From assembly GCA_020636405.1 (NCBI GenBank), contig JACJXW010000004.1:3274001-3338000 (forward strand): a stretch of DNA of 64,000 nt, written 5' to 3'. Below the pieces are notes generated by a model. It ran no database searches, was not told the origin of the DNA, and saw only the letters and a list, made by a program, of their open reading frames with translations. The position numbers and the translations under genes were made by a program. How positions within the stretch are numbered: the stretch's first letter is position 1; each line of letters starts with the position of its first letter. Origin of the DNA: Lewinellaceae bacterium (GTDB lineage Bacteria; Bacteroidota; Bacteroidia; Chitinophagales; Saprospiraceae). This document shows positions 51,111-59,860 of this stretch, one piece after another.

Positions 51111-54100
51111 CTATCGGATCAGCGTACTATGCCCCCGGAAAGTTTCTTCCATCCCATCTTCATATTCTACCACAACATACCATACATAAACCCCTCCGTT
51201 GACCGGCTGGCCCCGGAAGGTGCCATCCCATCCGATGGTTTCGGAATTGATCGGGAAGTCTACCGCCTGATACAATAACTCACCCCAGCGATCGAATACC
51301 TGGAACCGTTTGACAATGGTGCCATCTTTACCATGTACACGCAGAATGTCATTGGTATTATCATCATTTGGGGTGAAGCCGGTTGGTACCGCAACGATCC
51401 TGTTCTTTTCCACATAAACATAGAATTTATGCGTGTATTCACATCCATTTTCATCTATGCCGTATAGTTCATACAAGATGGAGGTTTCCGGGAATGCTCT
51501 TGTGGACTGGCACTCGGTACATTCCAGGGTGCCTTCATAAGGAGCCAGCCAGATGTACTCCGGGCTGCCTACGGCATTCTGAGGCATGCCGTTGAGCACC
51601 AGCGTATCTCCCAGCGCAATAGTATAGTCATCGGCGCCGGTTGTCACGACGAAGGGGGCAGGGTCGGCCAGTTCGATCGGGCTGGAGTAGGTGCAGCCAT
51701 TGGCGTCGCGAATGCGCACCCGATATTCGTCTGCCTTCAGCCCGATCATGGTACGGGACCCACTGAAGAAGTCGCCGTCCAGGCTATACCGATAGGGCGG
51801 CACCCCTCCGCTGGTATTGATAGTGATCGCTCCATCCTGAAATCCGAAGCAGGTAGGGTCTTTTTTGTCCAAGGTGGCCGATAGTGCCTCGGGTTCTTCA
51901 ATGCGGGTGGATATTTCCATCTCACAACCATTGAGGTCGGTAACGGTCAGCGTATAATCTCCGGCGGCAAGATTATCGAGAGCGTTATTGGTGGCGCCAT
52001 TGGACCATAGGAAGGAGTAACCCGGAATGCCCCCTTTTACCCCTACACTGATACTGCCCAGTTTGTTGCCAAAGCAAGGATTGTCTTCTTTTTCAAAGTT
52101 CACCTCCAGCAGTTCCGGTTGGGCGACGGTAGCCATTGCCGTAGAGAAGCAGCCTTTGGCGTCCGTTACCGTTATGCTGTACTGGCCGGCAGTCAGATTT
52201 TGGGCCTGAGCGGTTTGCTGGCCATTGTTCCATCGATAAGTAAAAGGCGGAAATTCGCCAAGCAGTCCATTTACCGTTATGGAGCCGTCCTGGTTGCCAA
52301 AGCACTTTACGCTGTCGGCGTCGAGCTCGAAGGTGATGGGCTGAGGTTGCGGCAACAGCTTCATTCGGGATGCGGAGCATCCGCGGCTGTCGGTTGCAGT
52401 CACAGAGTAGGTAATGCCTCCCATGAGGTTATTGGCAGTAGGCCCGGTGCTTCCATTGCTCCAGACGAAGGAGTAATCTGCAAGGACAGAACCGGCTCCT
52501 CCCGAGATGTCATTAACTCCCAGTCGCCCATCCGAATATCCGAAACAGGAAGGGGGTTCCGGAATGACCAGGAAGGTGAGCTGTTCGAGATCCTCGGCAA
52601 TGGTAGTTGCCACAGCTTCGCATCCGTTGGCATCTGTCACGGTAACGGTATAGGCGATGGAATCCAGCCCGACAGCGGTGGCGGTAGTTTGGCCGTCGCT
52701 CCACTGATAGGTATAGGTGTTGCCTGTACCCCCCGAGCCCATCGCCATTAGATGGTTGTCGCGCTGGCCGAAGCAACCTTGTCTGGGTTGGGTAATCGTT
52801 GCAGCTACAGCCTGCGCCGGTTCTCCGATCGTTGTAGTGCTTACAAAGGTGCAATTATTGGCATCGGTGATGGTGAGGCTGTAAGTGCCGGCAACCAGCC
52901 CTTCAGCAGTGGCAGCGGACTGGCCATTTTGCCACGCATAGGAATAGGGCCCGACCCCACCGTTTACCGTTACGGTGGAGGTTCCGTCGTTGGATCCTTT
53001 ACAGGAGGCATTCTCGTTCGCAAATGTGCTGGAAAGAGCGCTCGGCTCCGGAACCGTGACTTGTGTTTCCACCTGGCATCCGTTGCCGTCGGTAACGATC
53101 ACCCTGTAAGTATTGGCCGACAATAATGAAGCAGACTGGCTGATCTGTGCCAGGTTGTCATTCCATTGGTAGTTGTAGTTGCCGTCTCCGCCTGAAATAT
53201 AGACCGTTGCCCTGCCGCTTTCTCCCCCGTTACAGCGCACTGGCTGGATGTTCACGGAGTCGACCGACAGAGCAGCAGGCGCGCCAACGTCCGTGCAGCC
53301 GTTTATCTGGCAACCATTGGCGTCCGTTACAGTAACACAGTAGGTGCCGGCAGCGAGGTTGGACAGATTGCTGCTATTGCCAATGCCGGAACCCCAGGTG
53401 AAAGAAAGGTTGCCATTGCCACCGCTGGCGATCGCCTGTGCGGAACCATCGGCGATCCCCGCGCAGGTCGCGTCCGTGACATTGAAATCCAGTTCCAATG
53501 CAAGTGGTTCATTGAGTGTTTCACTGGCAACAGCGGTGCAACCCTGGCTATCGGTGGCAGTTATGGTATAGGTGCCTGCCGCAAGATTAGATGCGGTACC
53601 AGTGGTGATGGCGGGGGTGGTACTCCAGTTGTAGGAGAAAGTGCCGCTGCCTCCCTGGGCGGTGGCCTGCAGTTCGCCTGTAGAGGCTCCGTTGCAATCG
53701 ATCAGCCGGCTGACCTGGATGGCGACGTCGATACTGGCCGGTTCACTGATGTTGAAGAAAACGGTATCCCGGCACCCGGTAGCGTCTACGGCAACCGCTT
53801 CGTAATCGCCGCCCGGCAGGTTGGCAAACACACCAGTATTGCCCGCCGGGTTGCTGTTGAGAAAGTATTGTACCGGGTTCATTGCACCGCTCACCTGGAT
53901 GCTGGCGGCTCCATCCGTATCTCCGAAACAGGAAACTCCCATCGGGCTGTTTATCAGCGAAGCCGACAAGGTGCAGGCATCAGATACACAACTGGTACTA
54001 CCTACGTTCACGTTGCATCCCTGGTTGTCTGTAGTGAATACCCGAACTTCAAGCAGAACTTCGTCACCAAAGGAAAGATTGGTGGCATCATAGGTGCCTT

Positions 54101-56618
54101 GCGTTACCGGGCCCTGCCAGCCGGATGCTGTTCCGTTGAGAGAAACATTGATTTCATACTGCGTAAAGTTACCTACAGGTTGCCAGCTGAAAGAGAGCGA
54201 TCCGTCGTTGTTTTGCTGGCAGCTGACTACTGGCGCGGGAATGTCGTTCACTACTTCCACCGTGGTTGTATCGGCATAGGAGCACCCATAGGAGTCGGTA
54301 GTATTGACGATATAGGTTGTCGTAGCGGTAGGTGTGGCTACCGGTGCAGGGCAGTCATTACAGCTCAGCCCGGCGCCCGTCCAGGTGTATTGCACTTCGT
54401 TGGTGGAATTGAAGGTGATGGACCAGGAAAAGAATTCACCGAAATCATTGGGCGCGATACGGTCGGAGGCTACAATCTTCCACTCGCCGTTGATCGTGGC
54501 GCCCAGCAAGCCATCCCAGTTCCCCTCCGGCTGGAAGTCCCCGGTAAATGGGCCGGTGCCGCTGGTAATGGGCATCGTGGCCGAAGGCGTAAAACAGGTG
54601 TTGGTGTAATTGTCCGATCCTCCGCCGTTACCTGTACTGAGTTCCAGTAGCTGGCCGTTGGGTGATTCCAGGAAAATATCCAGGTCGTCGTTCCAGTTGG
54701 TTTCAATGTTGATGCATACTGAAGCGATCTGGGTAGCCGGGTCGGTAATGGTTGCCGGTGAAATGCTGTTCACCGCGATGACAGATTCAAAGGGATTAGC
54801 GGGCGGGTAATTGCCGTTCCCGAAGGGCTCCTGAGGCACGGCTTCAAAAGTGATGGCTGAACCGGTAGGGGTATCGGTAGAGACGTCCAACGTTACGGGT
54901 TGGCCTTCGCAGATGATGGTGTCGGGCGCCGGGCTCAGGTTTTCCGAGCAGTTGTAACAGTTGGGGTGGGAAAATGGAAGGACAGTTATGGCAACCGAGG
55001 TATCATGGGCGCAGCCGTAATCATCGATCACGGTGAAGTTGTAGCTTGCTGTACCGGCATTCTGAGGTGAGGCCATGATACTGAGGGAGTCGGTACTGTA
55101 TTCGAAGATAGAAGGGGTGTTTTTCCATTCAAAGTCCAGGATCTGAGGGCGGAAAGTTTCCAGTGCCGGGTATAGGCTGGGGTCGAAGTCGATGCTCCAC
55201 TCGAATATCCAGCCGTTGTCACTGGCCCACCGGTCGGTTACAATGATGCTCCATTCTCCGTTGAGGGGACAGCCAATGAGATTATTCAGAGATTCGAAGG
55301 ACTCATAATCACCGGAAGGCAGGATATATTCAACGGCCCCTCCCGGATCATTGGATTGAGCGAACTCCGTCCAGGTGCCATTGGTCGAGGTAGGTGTCCA
55401 GCAATAATCATATCCAATTCCCTGCCCCGGAGGGAAAGGGGTATTGAAATCATCCGCTTCAAAGGGTTCTCCAAGATGGATCTCATTGGTGATGAACTCC
55501 TGGTCCTGAAGAATGATCCGGGTCCCGTTGGGGCATTCCAGCTCTACGTCCAGGTCGTACATCCAGGAGTGTTCCATGCTCACGCATATGCCCAGCAACT
55601 GGTTGATGTTGGAAAGCGTCTGGCCCGGAGAGAAATCACTGAAACTGATGCTGGTTTCGTAGGAGGTACCGGTGCCGTCGGGCAGGGGCAGGGAGTCGGA
55701 AAGGACCCCGGCCGTCTGAAAACTTCCCTCCGTGGTCATTACGGAAATGATGCTGTTGGGGTCCACGATGTCTAAGGATGCATTGAGGGAAACCGTATCG
55801 CCGACGCAGATCTCATCCGGGATATTGCCTCCGGTCAAAAATTCGGGATAAGTGGCGACTCTGATCCTTTGGTTGAGGTAATTGAGGCTGGTGCAGCCGT
55901 TCTGGTCTCTGATAAACAACTGGGCGATATATCCACCTGGTTCGTCATAAATGTGGGAGACTTCCGGGCCAACGGCCATCGTGCCGTCGCCGAAGTCCCA
56001 CGTGAATTCGGAAGTGAAATCCGAATGTTGGTAGCTGACGCCATTCTGCGGGTAAACTCCTATGCCGGTAAAAGATACCCGGTCACCGGGGCAGATGTTG
56101 ATCCAGCCGGTGTCCGCCGGCACGACGGCCGGGTCGGAAGCGGCCAGTTCGACGAAGATGTTCTGGCATGCCGCGATACACCGGATATCGGCGTTCCAGC
56201 CGTCGCCCTGGACACTCCCATTGGATTCGAAAGTGATGGTCAGGCATCCCGAAGGGTTGGCGGCGGTGGCCTGCACGAGGAAAGTCCGTGCCGGATAAAA
56301 GTTGTTGGCATAACAGACCATGGGGTTGCCGGTAGCGGTGGGGGAGTCGTAGAAACAGAAAGAATCCAGGGAATCGACATCTACCCCTGAAAAGCTGAGT
56401 TGGACGTAACGGCCGGGAGCGTTCGGGCAGATGGTCAGCGTAGAATTCTCATTGGCCGAATAGCCGCCGTTATTCCCTCCACTGTCTACAAACAACCCCC
56501 CACAGGTATTTACGGAGGCCTGGCTCCCCATTACGATCGTTTGAGAAACAGCCGGGAATGCTGAAAATAGAATGATAGCTGCCGCTATGGGCACCATGAT
56601 CTTTGTAGAAATACTCAT
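51111..56618 (-). CDS. SprB-like giant adhesin with ten SprB repeats and CHU_C (T9SS type B) C-terminus
   Basis: An 1835-residue exported protein (signal TKIMVPIAAAIILFSAFPAVS). Start is ATG 56618; the frame reaches a TTG two codons upstream. Order: CUB domain about 35-130; PKD-like domain about 155-235 (FTWDFGDGTMAVGP); two proprotein-convertase P-like beta domains about 270-490 and 600-760 (WSIIVTDRWASDNGW, WKIVASDRIAPNDFG); an Fn3-like domain about 800-890; ten SprB-type repeats of about 75 residues, about 890-1650 (pattern CFGxxDGxxxV, YxWxNGxxT, LxAGxYxxTVTDxxGC); and CHU_C (VPTGFTPNDDNTNDILRV, FDRWGELLY). SprB of Flavobacterium johnsoniae is a mobile gliding adhesin. The downstream PorP/SprF gene supports export by T9SS. 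Whether this organism glides is inference. Confidence 0.9.
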   Translation of the reverse strand: MSISTKIMVPIAAAIILFSAFPAVSQTIVMGSQASVNTCGGLFVDSGGNNGGYSANENSTLTICPNAPGRYVQLSFSGVDVDSLDSFCFYDSPTATGNPMVCYANNFYPARTFLVQATAANPSGCLTITFESNGSVQGDGWNADIRCIAACQNIFVELAASDPAVVPADTGWINICPGDRVSFTGIGVYPQNGVSYQHSDFTSEFTWDFGDGTMAVGPEVSHIYDEPGGYIAQLFIRDQNGCTSLNYLNQRIRVATYPEFLTGGNIPDEICVGDTVSLNASLDIVDPNSIISVMTTEGSFQTAGVLSDSLPLPDGTGTSYETSISFSDFSPGQTLSNINQLLGICVSMEHSWMYDLDVELECPNGTRIILQDQEFITNEIHLGEPFEADDFNTPFPPGQGIGYDYCWTPTSTNGTWTEFAQSNDPGGAVEYILPSGDYESFESLNNLIGCPLNGEWSIIVTDRWASDNGWIFEWSIDFDPSLYPALETFRPQILDFEWKNTPSIFEYSTDSLSIMASPQNAGTASYNFTVIDDYGCAHDTSVAITVLPFSHPNCYNCSENLSPAPDTIICEGQPVTLDVSTDTPTGSAITFEAVPQEPFGNGNYPPANPFESVIAVNSISPATITDPATQIASVCINIETNWNDDLDIFLESPNGQLLELSTGNGGGSDNYTNTCFTPSATMPITSGTGPFTGDFQPEGNWDGLLGATINGEWKIVASDRIAPNDFGEFFSWSITFNSTNEVQYTWTGAGLSCNDCPAPVATPTATTTYIVNTTDSYGCSYADTTTVEVVNDIPAPVVSCQQNNDGSLSFSWQPVGNFTQYEINVSLNGTASGWQGPVTQGTYDATNLSFGDEVLLEVRVFTTDNQGCNVNVGSTSCVSDACTLSASLINSPMGVSCFGDTDGAASIQVSGAMNPVQYFLNSNPAGNTGVFANLPGGDYEAVAVDATGCRDTVFFNISEPASIDVAIQVSRLIDCNGASTGELQATAQGGSGTFSYNWSTTPAITTGTASNLAAGTYTITATDSQGCTAVASETLNEPLALELDFNVTDATCAGIADGSAQAIASGGNGNLSFTWGSGIGNSSNLSNLAAGTYCVTVTDANGCQINGCTDVGAPAALSVDSVNIQPVRCNGGESGRATVYISGGDGNYNYQWNDNLAQISQSASLLSANTYRVIVTDGNGCQVETQVTVPEPSALSSTFANENASCKGSNDGTSTVTVNGGVGPYSYAWQNGQSAATAEGLVAGTYSLTITDANNCTFVSTTTIGEPAQAVAATITQPRQGCFGQRDNHLMAMGSGGTGNTYTYQWSDGQTTATAVGLDSIAYTVTVTDANGCEAVATTIAEDLEQLTFLVIPEPPSCFGYSDGRLGVNDISGGAGSVLADYSFVWSNGSTGPTANNLMGGITYSVTATDSRGCSASRMKLLPQPQPITFELDADSVKCFGNQDGSITVNGLLGEFPPFTYRWNNGQQTAQAQNLTAGQYSITVTDAKGCFSTAMATVAQPELLEVNFEKEDNPCFGNKLGSISVGVKGGIPGYSFLWSNGATNNALDNLAAGDYTLTVTDLNGCEMEISTRIEEPEALSATLDKKDPTCFGFQDGAITINTSGGVPPYRYSLDGDFFSGSRTMIGLKADEYRVRIRDANGCTYSSPIELADPAPFVVTTGADDYTIALGDTLVLNGMPQNAVGSPEYIWLAPYEGTLECTECQSTRAFPETSILYELYGIDENGCEYTHKFYVYVEKNRIVAVPTGFTPNDDNTNDILRVHGKDGTIVKRFQVFDRWGELLYQAVDFPINSETIGWDGTFRGQPVNGGVYVWYVVVEYEDGMEETFRGHSTLIR

Positions 56619-57381
56619 GAACAAAAATTTTCATGGTTTGACAATAGCTTCTGGAGTCATGATTTGTTACAGGCAGATGCAAGGGCGCTCCCGCAGGCTG
56701 AAAAAAGCGAAGGGCGTTACCTTGACGAACGGAAGATAAAGCCTTTAATTCTGCAGGATAGAATCAGAGGAGAAAAGATAGCCGAAAAAAATAACTGGGT
56801 TGAGCAGTTGTTGATATTGGGGCTCTCCGTTTCCGGAGGTCCAATAGCAACGGGCGCACTCAATAAATGAAAGGATGTTTTACAGGCTGAAACAAAGTTA
56901 GGAAAAAAACTCAGAAAATCTGTATAAAAATTCTTCATAATATTTGTTAAGCTTTTCGACTCCTGCCCGGCAAAAATATTTTATTACGGCAAAACTACTC
57001 AGAAACTATTGTTAAATAAATTACTGATTGCCGACAATTATTTGGGTAGCAAGCGGCAACGGTGTTTCGGGGTGGAAAGGAGGGGGGCGATGCTGCGGCT
57101 TGGCAGTCGATCAGGGGTAAGTGAGTTTCTGTACAGAAAAAAAGAAATACATGGAAAAGCGTGGAAATAAATTGGAATCTACCGCAGAGCTTGGGCGGAC
57201 AATGTACTTCCTTATTTCGAGCCCTGCCTAAGCATTTAAGTCCAGGTATTTATAGGTAGAAGTTGAGCCCTTGGGTCCTCGTATAAATTTGTAGATTTGC
57301 GCTTGCCGGCGATTTGGCCGGGCAGACAGGCCGGGCTGGCCGCCTATTTGCAGTATTTGCGCTAATCTTAAATCTTTTTCG
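56619..57381. other. long intergenic region, about 760 bp
   Basis: Separates the leftward SprB-like gene from folD. I see no supported gene: the short frames here (for example 56664-56870) lack family features. It contains a 14-bp palindrome TTTCTGTACAGAAA at 57126-57139 and a G-rich patch near 57070-57115. The folD promoter lies at its right end. Confidence 0.5.
57271..57299 (+). promoter_or_regulatory. candidate folD promoter
   Basis: TTG at 57271-57273 and TAGATTTG at 57292-57299, an exact TAnnTTTG, with an 18-bp spacer. An overlapping second -7 match, TAAATTTG, lies at 57284-57291. Confidence 0.6.
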
Positions 57382-58263
57382 ATGAATATTCTCGATGGAA
57401 AACAACTGGCTAAAGAAATTCTGGCAGAACTGGCAGAAGAAGTCCGGGAGCTGCTTGCCAATGGCGGGCGGGCGCCTCACCTCGCTGCCGTTTTAGTGGG
57501 CGATGACCCGGCGAGCCAAGTTTATGTGCGGAACAAAGTTCGCTCCTGTGAAAAAATAGGATTCCGTTCTACCCTGATACGCCGGCCTGCGGACATTAGC
57601 GAAGCGGAAGTTCTGGACGTGGTCGATCAGCTCAACCGGGATGACGAAGTGGATGGTTTTATCGTTCAGCTGCCGTTGCCTGGCCATATCAATGAAGAAA
57701 AGGTAACGCTGGCGATACAACCCGAAAAAGATGTTGATGGTTTTCACCCCGTCAATTTCGGGCGAATGGCACAAGGCCTGCCCTGCTATCTTCCGGCGAC
57801 CCCCGCCGGCATTCTGGAGATGATGCGCCGCTACGAGATTGAAACAGAAGGCAAGGAGGTCGTGGTTATCGGCCGCAGCAATATCGTAGGAACGCCTATC
57901 AGCATTTTGCTTTCCCGGAAAGCTTATCCGGGCAATGCAACGGTAACGATTTGCCACAGCCGTACCAAAGGGCTGGAGGGCCACCTTCGGAGGGCCGATA
58001 TTATCGTTGCGGCCATAGGAATCCCAGAGTTCGTCAAAGGAGATATGGTAAAAGAAGGAGTTGTAGTCATTGATGTTGGCATTAACCGGGTAGACGCCCC
58101 TGAAACGGAAAAAGGCTACCGGTTGTGTGGTGACGTCGACTTCAGCTCGGTGAGTCCCAAGGCCAGCCTTATTACCCCGGTTCCAGGAGGTGTCGGCCAG
58201 CTGACAGTCGTGTCTCTTTTGATCAATACCCTTAAGGCCGCCAAGAGGGAAATTTACGTTTAA
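57382..58263 (+). CDS. folD: bifunctional methylenetetrahydrofolate dehydrogenase / methenyltetrahydrofolate cyclohydrolase
   Basis: A 293-residue enzyme of one-carbon metabolism, converting 5,10-methylene-THF to 10-formyl-THF with NADP. Motifs: VGDDPASQVYVRNKVRSCEKIG with the catalytic Lys, VDGFIVQLPLPGHI, PEKDVDGFHPVNFG, VVVIGRSNIVGTPISILL (nucleotide loop), and the closing TPVPGGVGQLTVVSLLINT. Length is typical. The genes to the right lie on the same strand with gaps of 84, 116 and 41 bp and could form one transcription unit. Confidence 0.97.
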   Translation: MNILDGKQLAKEILAELAEEVRELLANGGRAPHLAAVLVGDDPASQVYVRNKVRSCEKIGFRSTLIRRPADISEAEVLDVVDQLNRDDEVDGFIVQLPLPGHINEEKVTLAIQPEKDVDGFHPVNFGRMAQGLPCYLPATPAGILEMMRRYEIETEGKEVVVIGRSNIVGTPISILLSRKAYPGNATVTICHSRTKGLEGHLRRADIIVAAIGIPEFVKGDMVKEGVVVIDVGINRVDAPETEKGYRLCGDVDFSSVSPKASLITPVPGGVGQLTVVSLLINTLKAAKREIYV

Positions 58264-58347
58264 GTTTTATCCATTAAGTTGGGAAAGGGCCCAATTAACA
58301 TCATTCGCATATTGTTTGCTGCGGCAACTCACAATTCTGCCAGATCA

Positions 58348-58881
58348 ATGGACTGCAAAGAAGGTACGGTAACCATCACCCGACAGATCAACCAATTGCT
58401 GGAACAGATTCATCCGCGAGCCTATTCCATGCCCCTGGGGCTATTCAATGAATCTACACTGGGGCAACATTTTCGCCATATTTTTGATTTCTACGACTGC
58501 CTCCTGCGAGGGGTTTCGGAAGGAGTGGTGGACTATGCATCCCGCATGCGCAATGAGCAAATGGAAAAGGACCCCGGCTATGCCCGGAGCGCTTTTCATC
58601 AACTGGCACAGGCCTGCCAGGAACTTCAGGAAAGCCAGCCCCTGAATGTGCGTGCCGATTTCTCCGCTCTAGTGGAGGATGAGCGGCCGGTGGTGGGGTC
58701 CACGGTTGGCCGCGAACTCATGTTTGCCTACGATCATGCCCTTCACCACCTGGCGATCATCAAAATGGGGATGAGGGAAGCCCTGCCCGAGGTCACACTG
58801 GATGAGCAACTGGGAGTCGCTCCTTCAACCATTAAACATCGCAAAGGCCCGGGACATACAGGTACCCGCCAGGAGGCCTGA
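58348..58881 (+). CDS. DinB-like four-helix metal-binding protein
   Basis: A 177-residue mostly helical protein. Start ATG 58348 is preferred over an upstream in-frame ATG at 58279, which adds a featureless stretch. The DinB-superfamily metal site can be recognised: His in LGQHFRHIFDFYD and the pair in YDHALHHLAIIKMGM. DinB/YfiT-like proteins bind nickel or zinc and include thiol-dependent transferases, but most are uncharacterised. Not related to DNA polymerase IV. Specific function unknown. Confidence 0.7.
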   Translation: MDCKEGTVTITRQINQLLEQIHPRAYSMPLGLFNESTLGQHFRHIFDFYDCLLRGVSEGVVDYASRMRNEQMEKDPGYARSAFHQLAQACQELQESQPLNVRADFSALVEDERPVVGSTVGRELMFAYDHALHHLAIIKMGMREALPEVTLDEQLGVAPSTIKHRKGPGHTGTRQEA

Positions 58882-58997
58882 AACCGCAGCTCATTCAGAA
58901 GGAATATCGTAATGTAGGCTTCAGGGGATAAAAACCGGAGTCGATGATCCTGTTCCTGCAGGAAACGAATATGTAATTCACGCTTATAAATCCAAAT

Positions 58998-59819
58998 ATG
59001 GACTACTATTGTTATGACATCAAAGTGGCCCCGTCCCTCCGGGAGATCGCCCTGGCCTTCCTCAGTGAATTGCCTTTTGACACGTTCGAGGAAACAGATG
59101 ACGGCTTGCATGCCTACCTGCGCATGGATAACACCGTTGAGGACATAGAAGACGAACTGGCCAATATCGCCGCTCAGCTCTCCTTTACCTTTGAACGCCG
59201 CCTGATCCCTTCCCAAAACTGGAACGAGCTCTGGGAATCCAACTTTACACCTATAAAGGTTGACAACCGGTGTGGGGTAAGAGCTCATTTTCATCCACCG
59301 ATGGAAGATGTAAGATATGAGATCGTCATCAGTCCCCGAATGGCCTTTGGGACGGGGCATCATGCCACGACCTATATGATGCTGGAAAGGATGTCCGAAG
59401 AAGATTTTGAAGGGTTAAAAGTCCTGGATTACGGTTGTGGGACGGGTATACTAGCGATCCTCGCCGACAAAATGGGGGCTGCGCAAATCGATGCGGTTGA
59501 TGTGGAACAGGCCGCTTACGAAAATACGCTGGACAATGCACAGGACAACGGCGCCAGCCATATCCAGGCCTTTCACGGCACATTGGAAGTGATAAAAGAT
59601 GCCGGCTACGGCTATATTCTGGCAAACATTAACAGAAACGTAATATTAAACTCCCTCAAGGCGTTATATGGAAAACTTGCTCCGGGAGGTATCCTCCTGG
59701 TTTCTGGTATCCTTACAGCTGACGAGAGCCTGGTGTTGGAACGTGCCGCAGCAGAAAAGTTCCATTTCACTGATAAGGTGCGGCGGGGAGACTGGAGTTG
59801 TATTCGTTTTGTTCGTTAA
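58998..59819 (+). CDS. prmA: ribosomal protein L11 methyltransferase
   Basis: A 273-residue SAM-dependent methyltransferase that trimethylates ribosomal protein L11. The N-terminal substrate-recognition domain (about 1-75) is followed by the linker and the Rossmann domain with FGTGHHATTYMMLERM, VLDYGCGTGILAILADKMGA (SAM loop) and ILANINRNVIL (NPPY-like position). Typical Bacteroidota PrmA length and motif spelling. Confidence 0.94.
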   Translation: MDYYCYDIKVAPSLREIALAFLSELPFDTFEETDDGLHAYLRMDNTVEDIEDELANIAAQLSFTFERRLIPSQNWNELWESNFTPIKVDNRCGVRAHFHPPMEDVRYEIVISPRMAFGTGHHATTYMMLERMSEEDFEGLKVLDYGCGTGILAILADKMGAAQIDAVDVEQAAYENTLDNAQDNGASHIQAFHGTLEVIKDAGYGYILANINRNVILNSLKALYGKLAPGGILLVSGILTADESLVLERAAAEKFHFTDKVRRGDWSCIRFVR

Positions 59820-59860
59820 TAAAGGGCCTCGGCAACAAGCTCTCAAACTACAGATTGTAC

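Noticed and set aside
56664..56870. 68-codon plus-strand frame in the long intergenic region
   Set aside because: No family features, no clear ribosome-binding context, and composition like the surrounding noncoding DNA.
58348..58881. DNA polymerase IV (also called DinB)
   Set aside because: The protein is a small four-helix metal-binding DinB/YfiT-type protein with no polymerase motifs.
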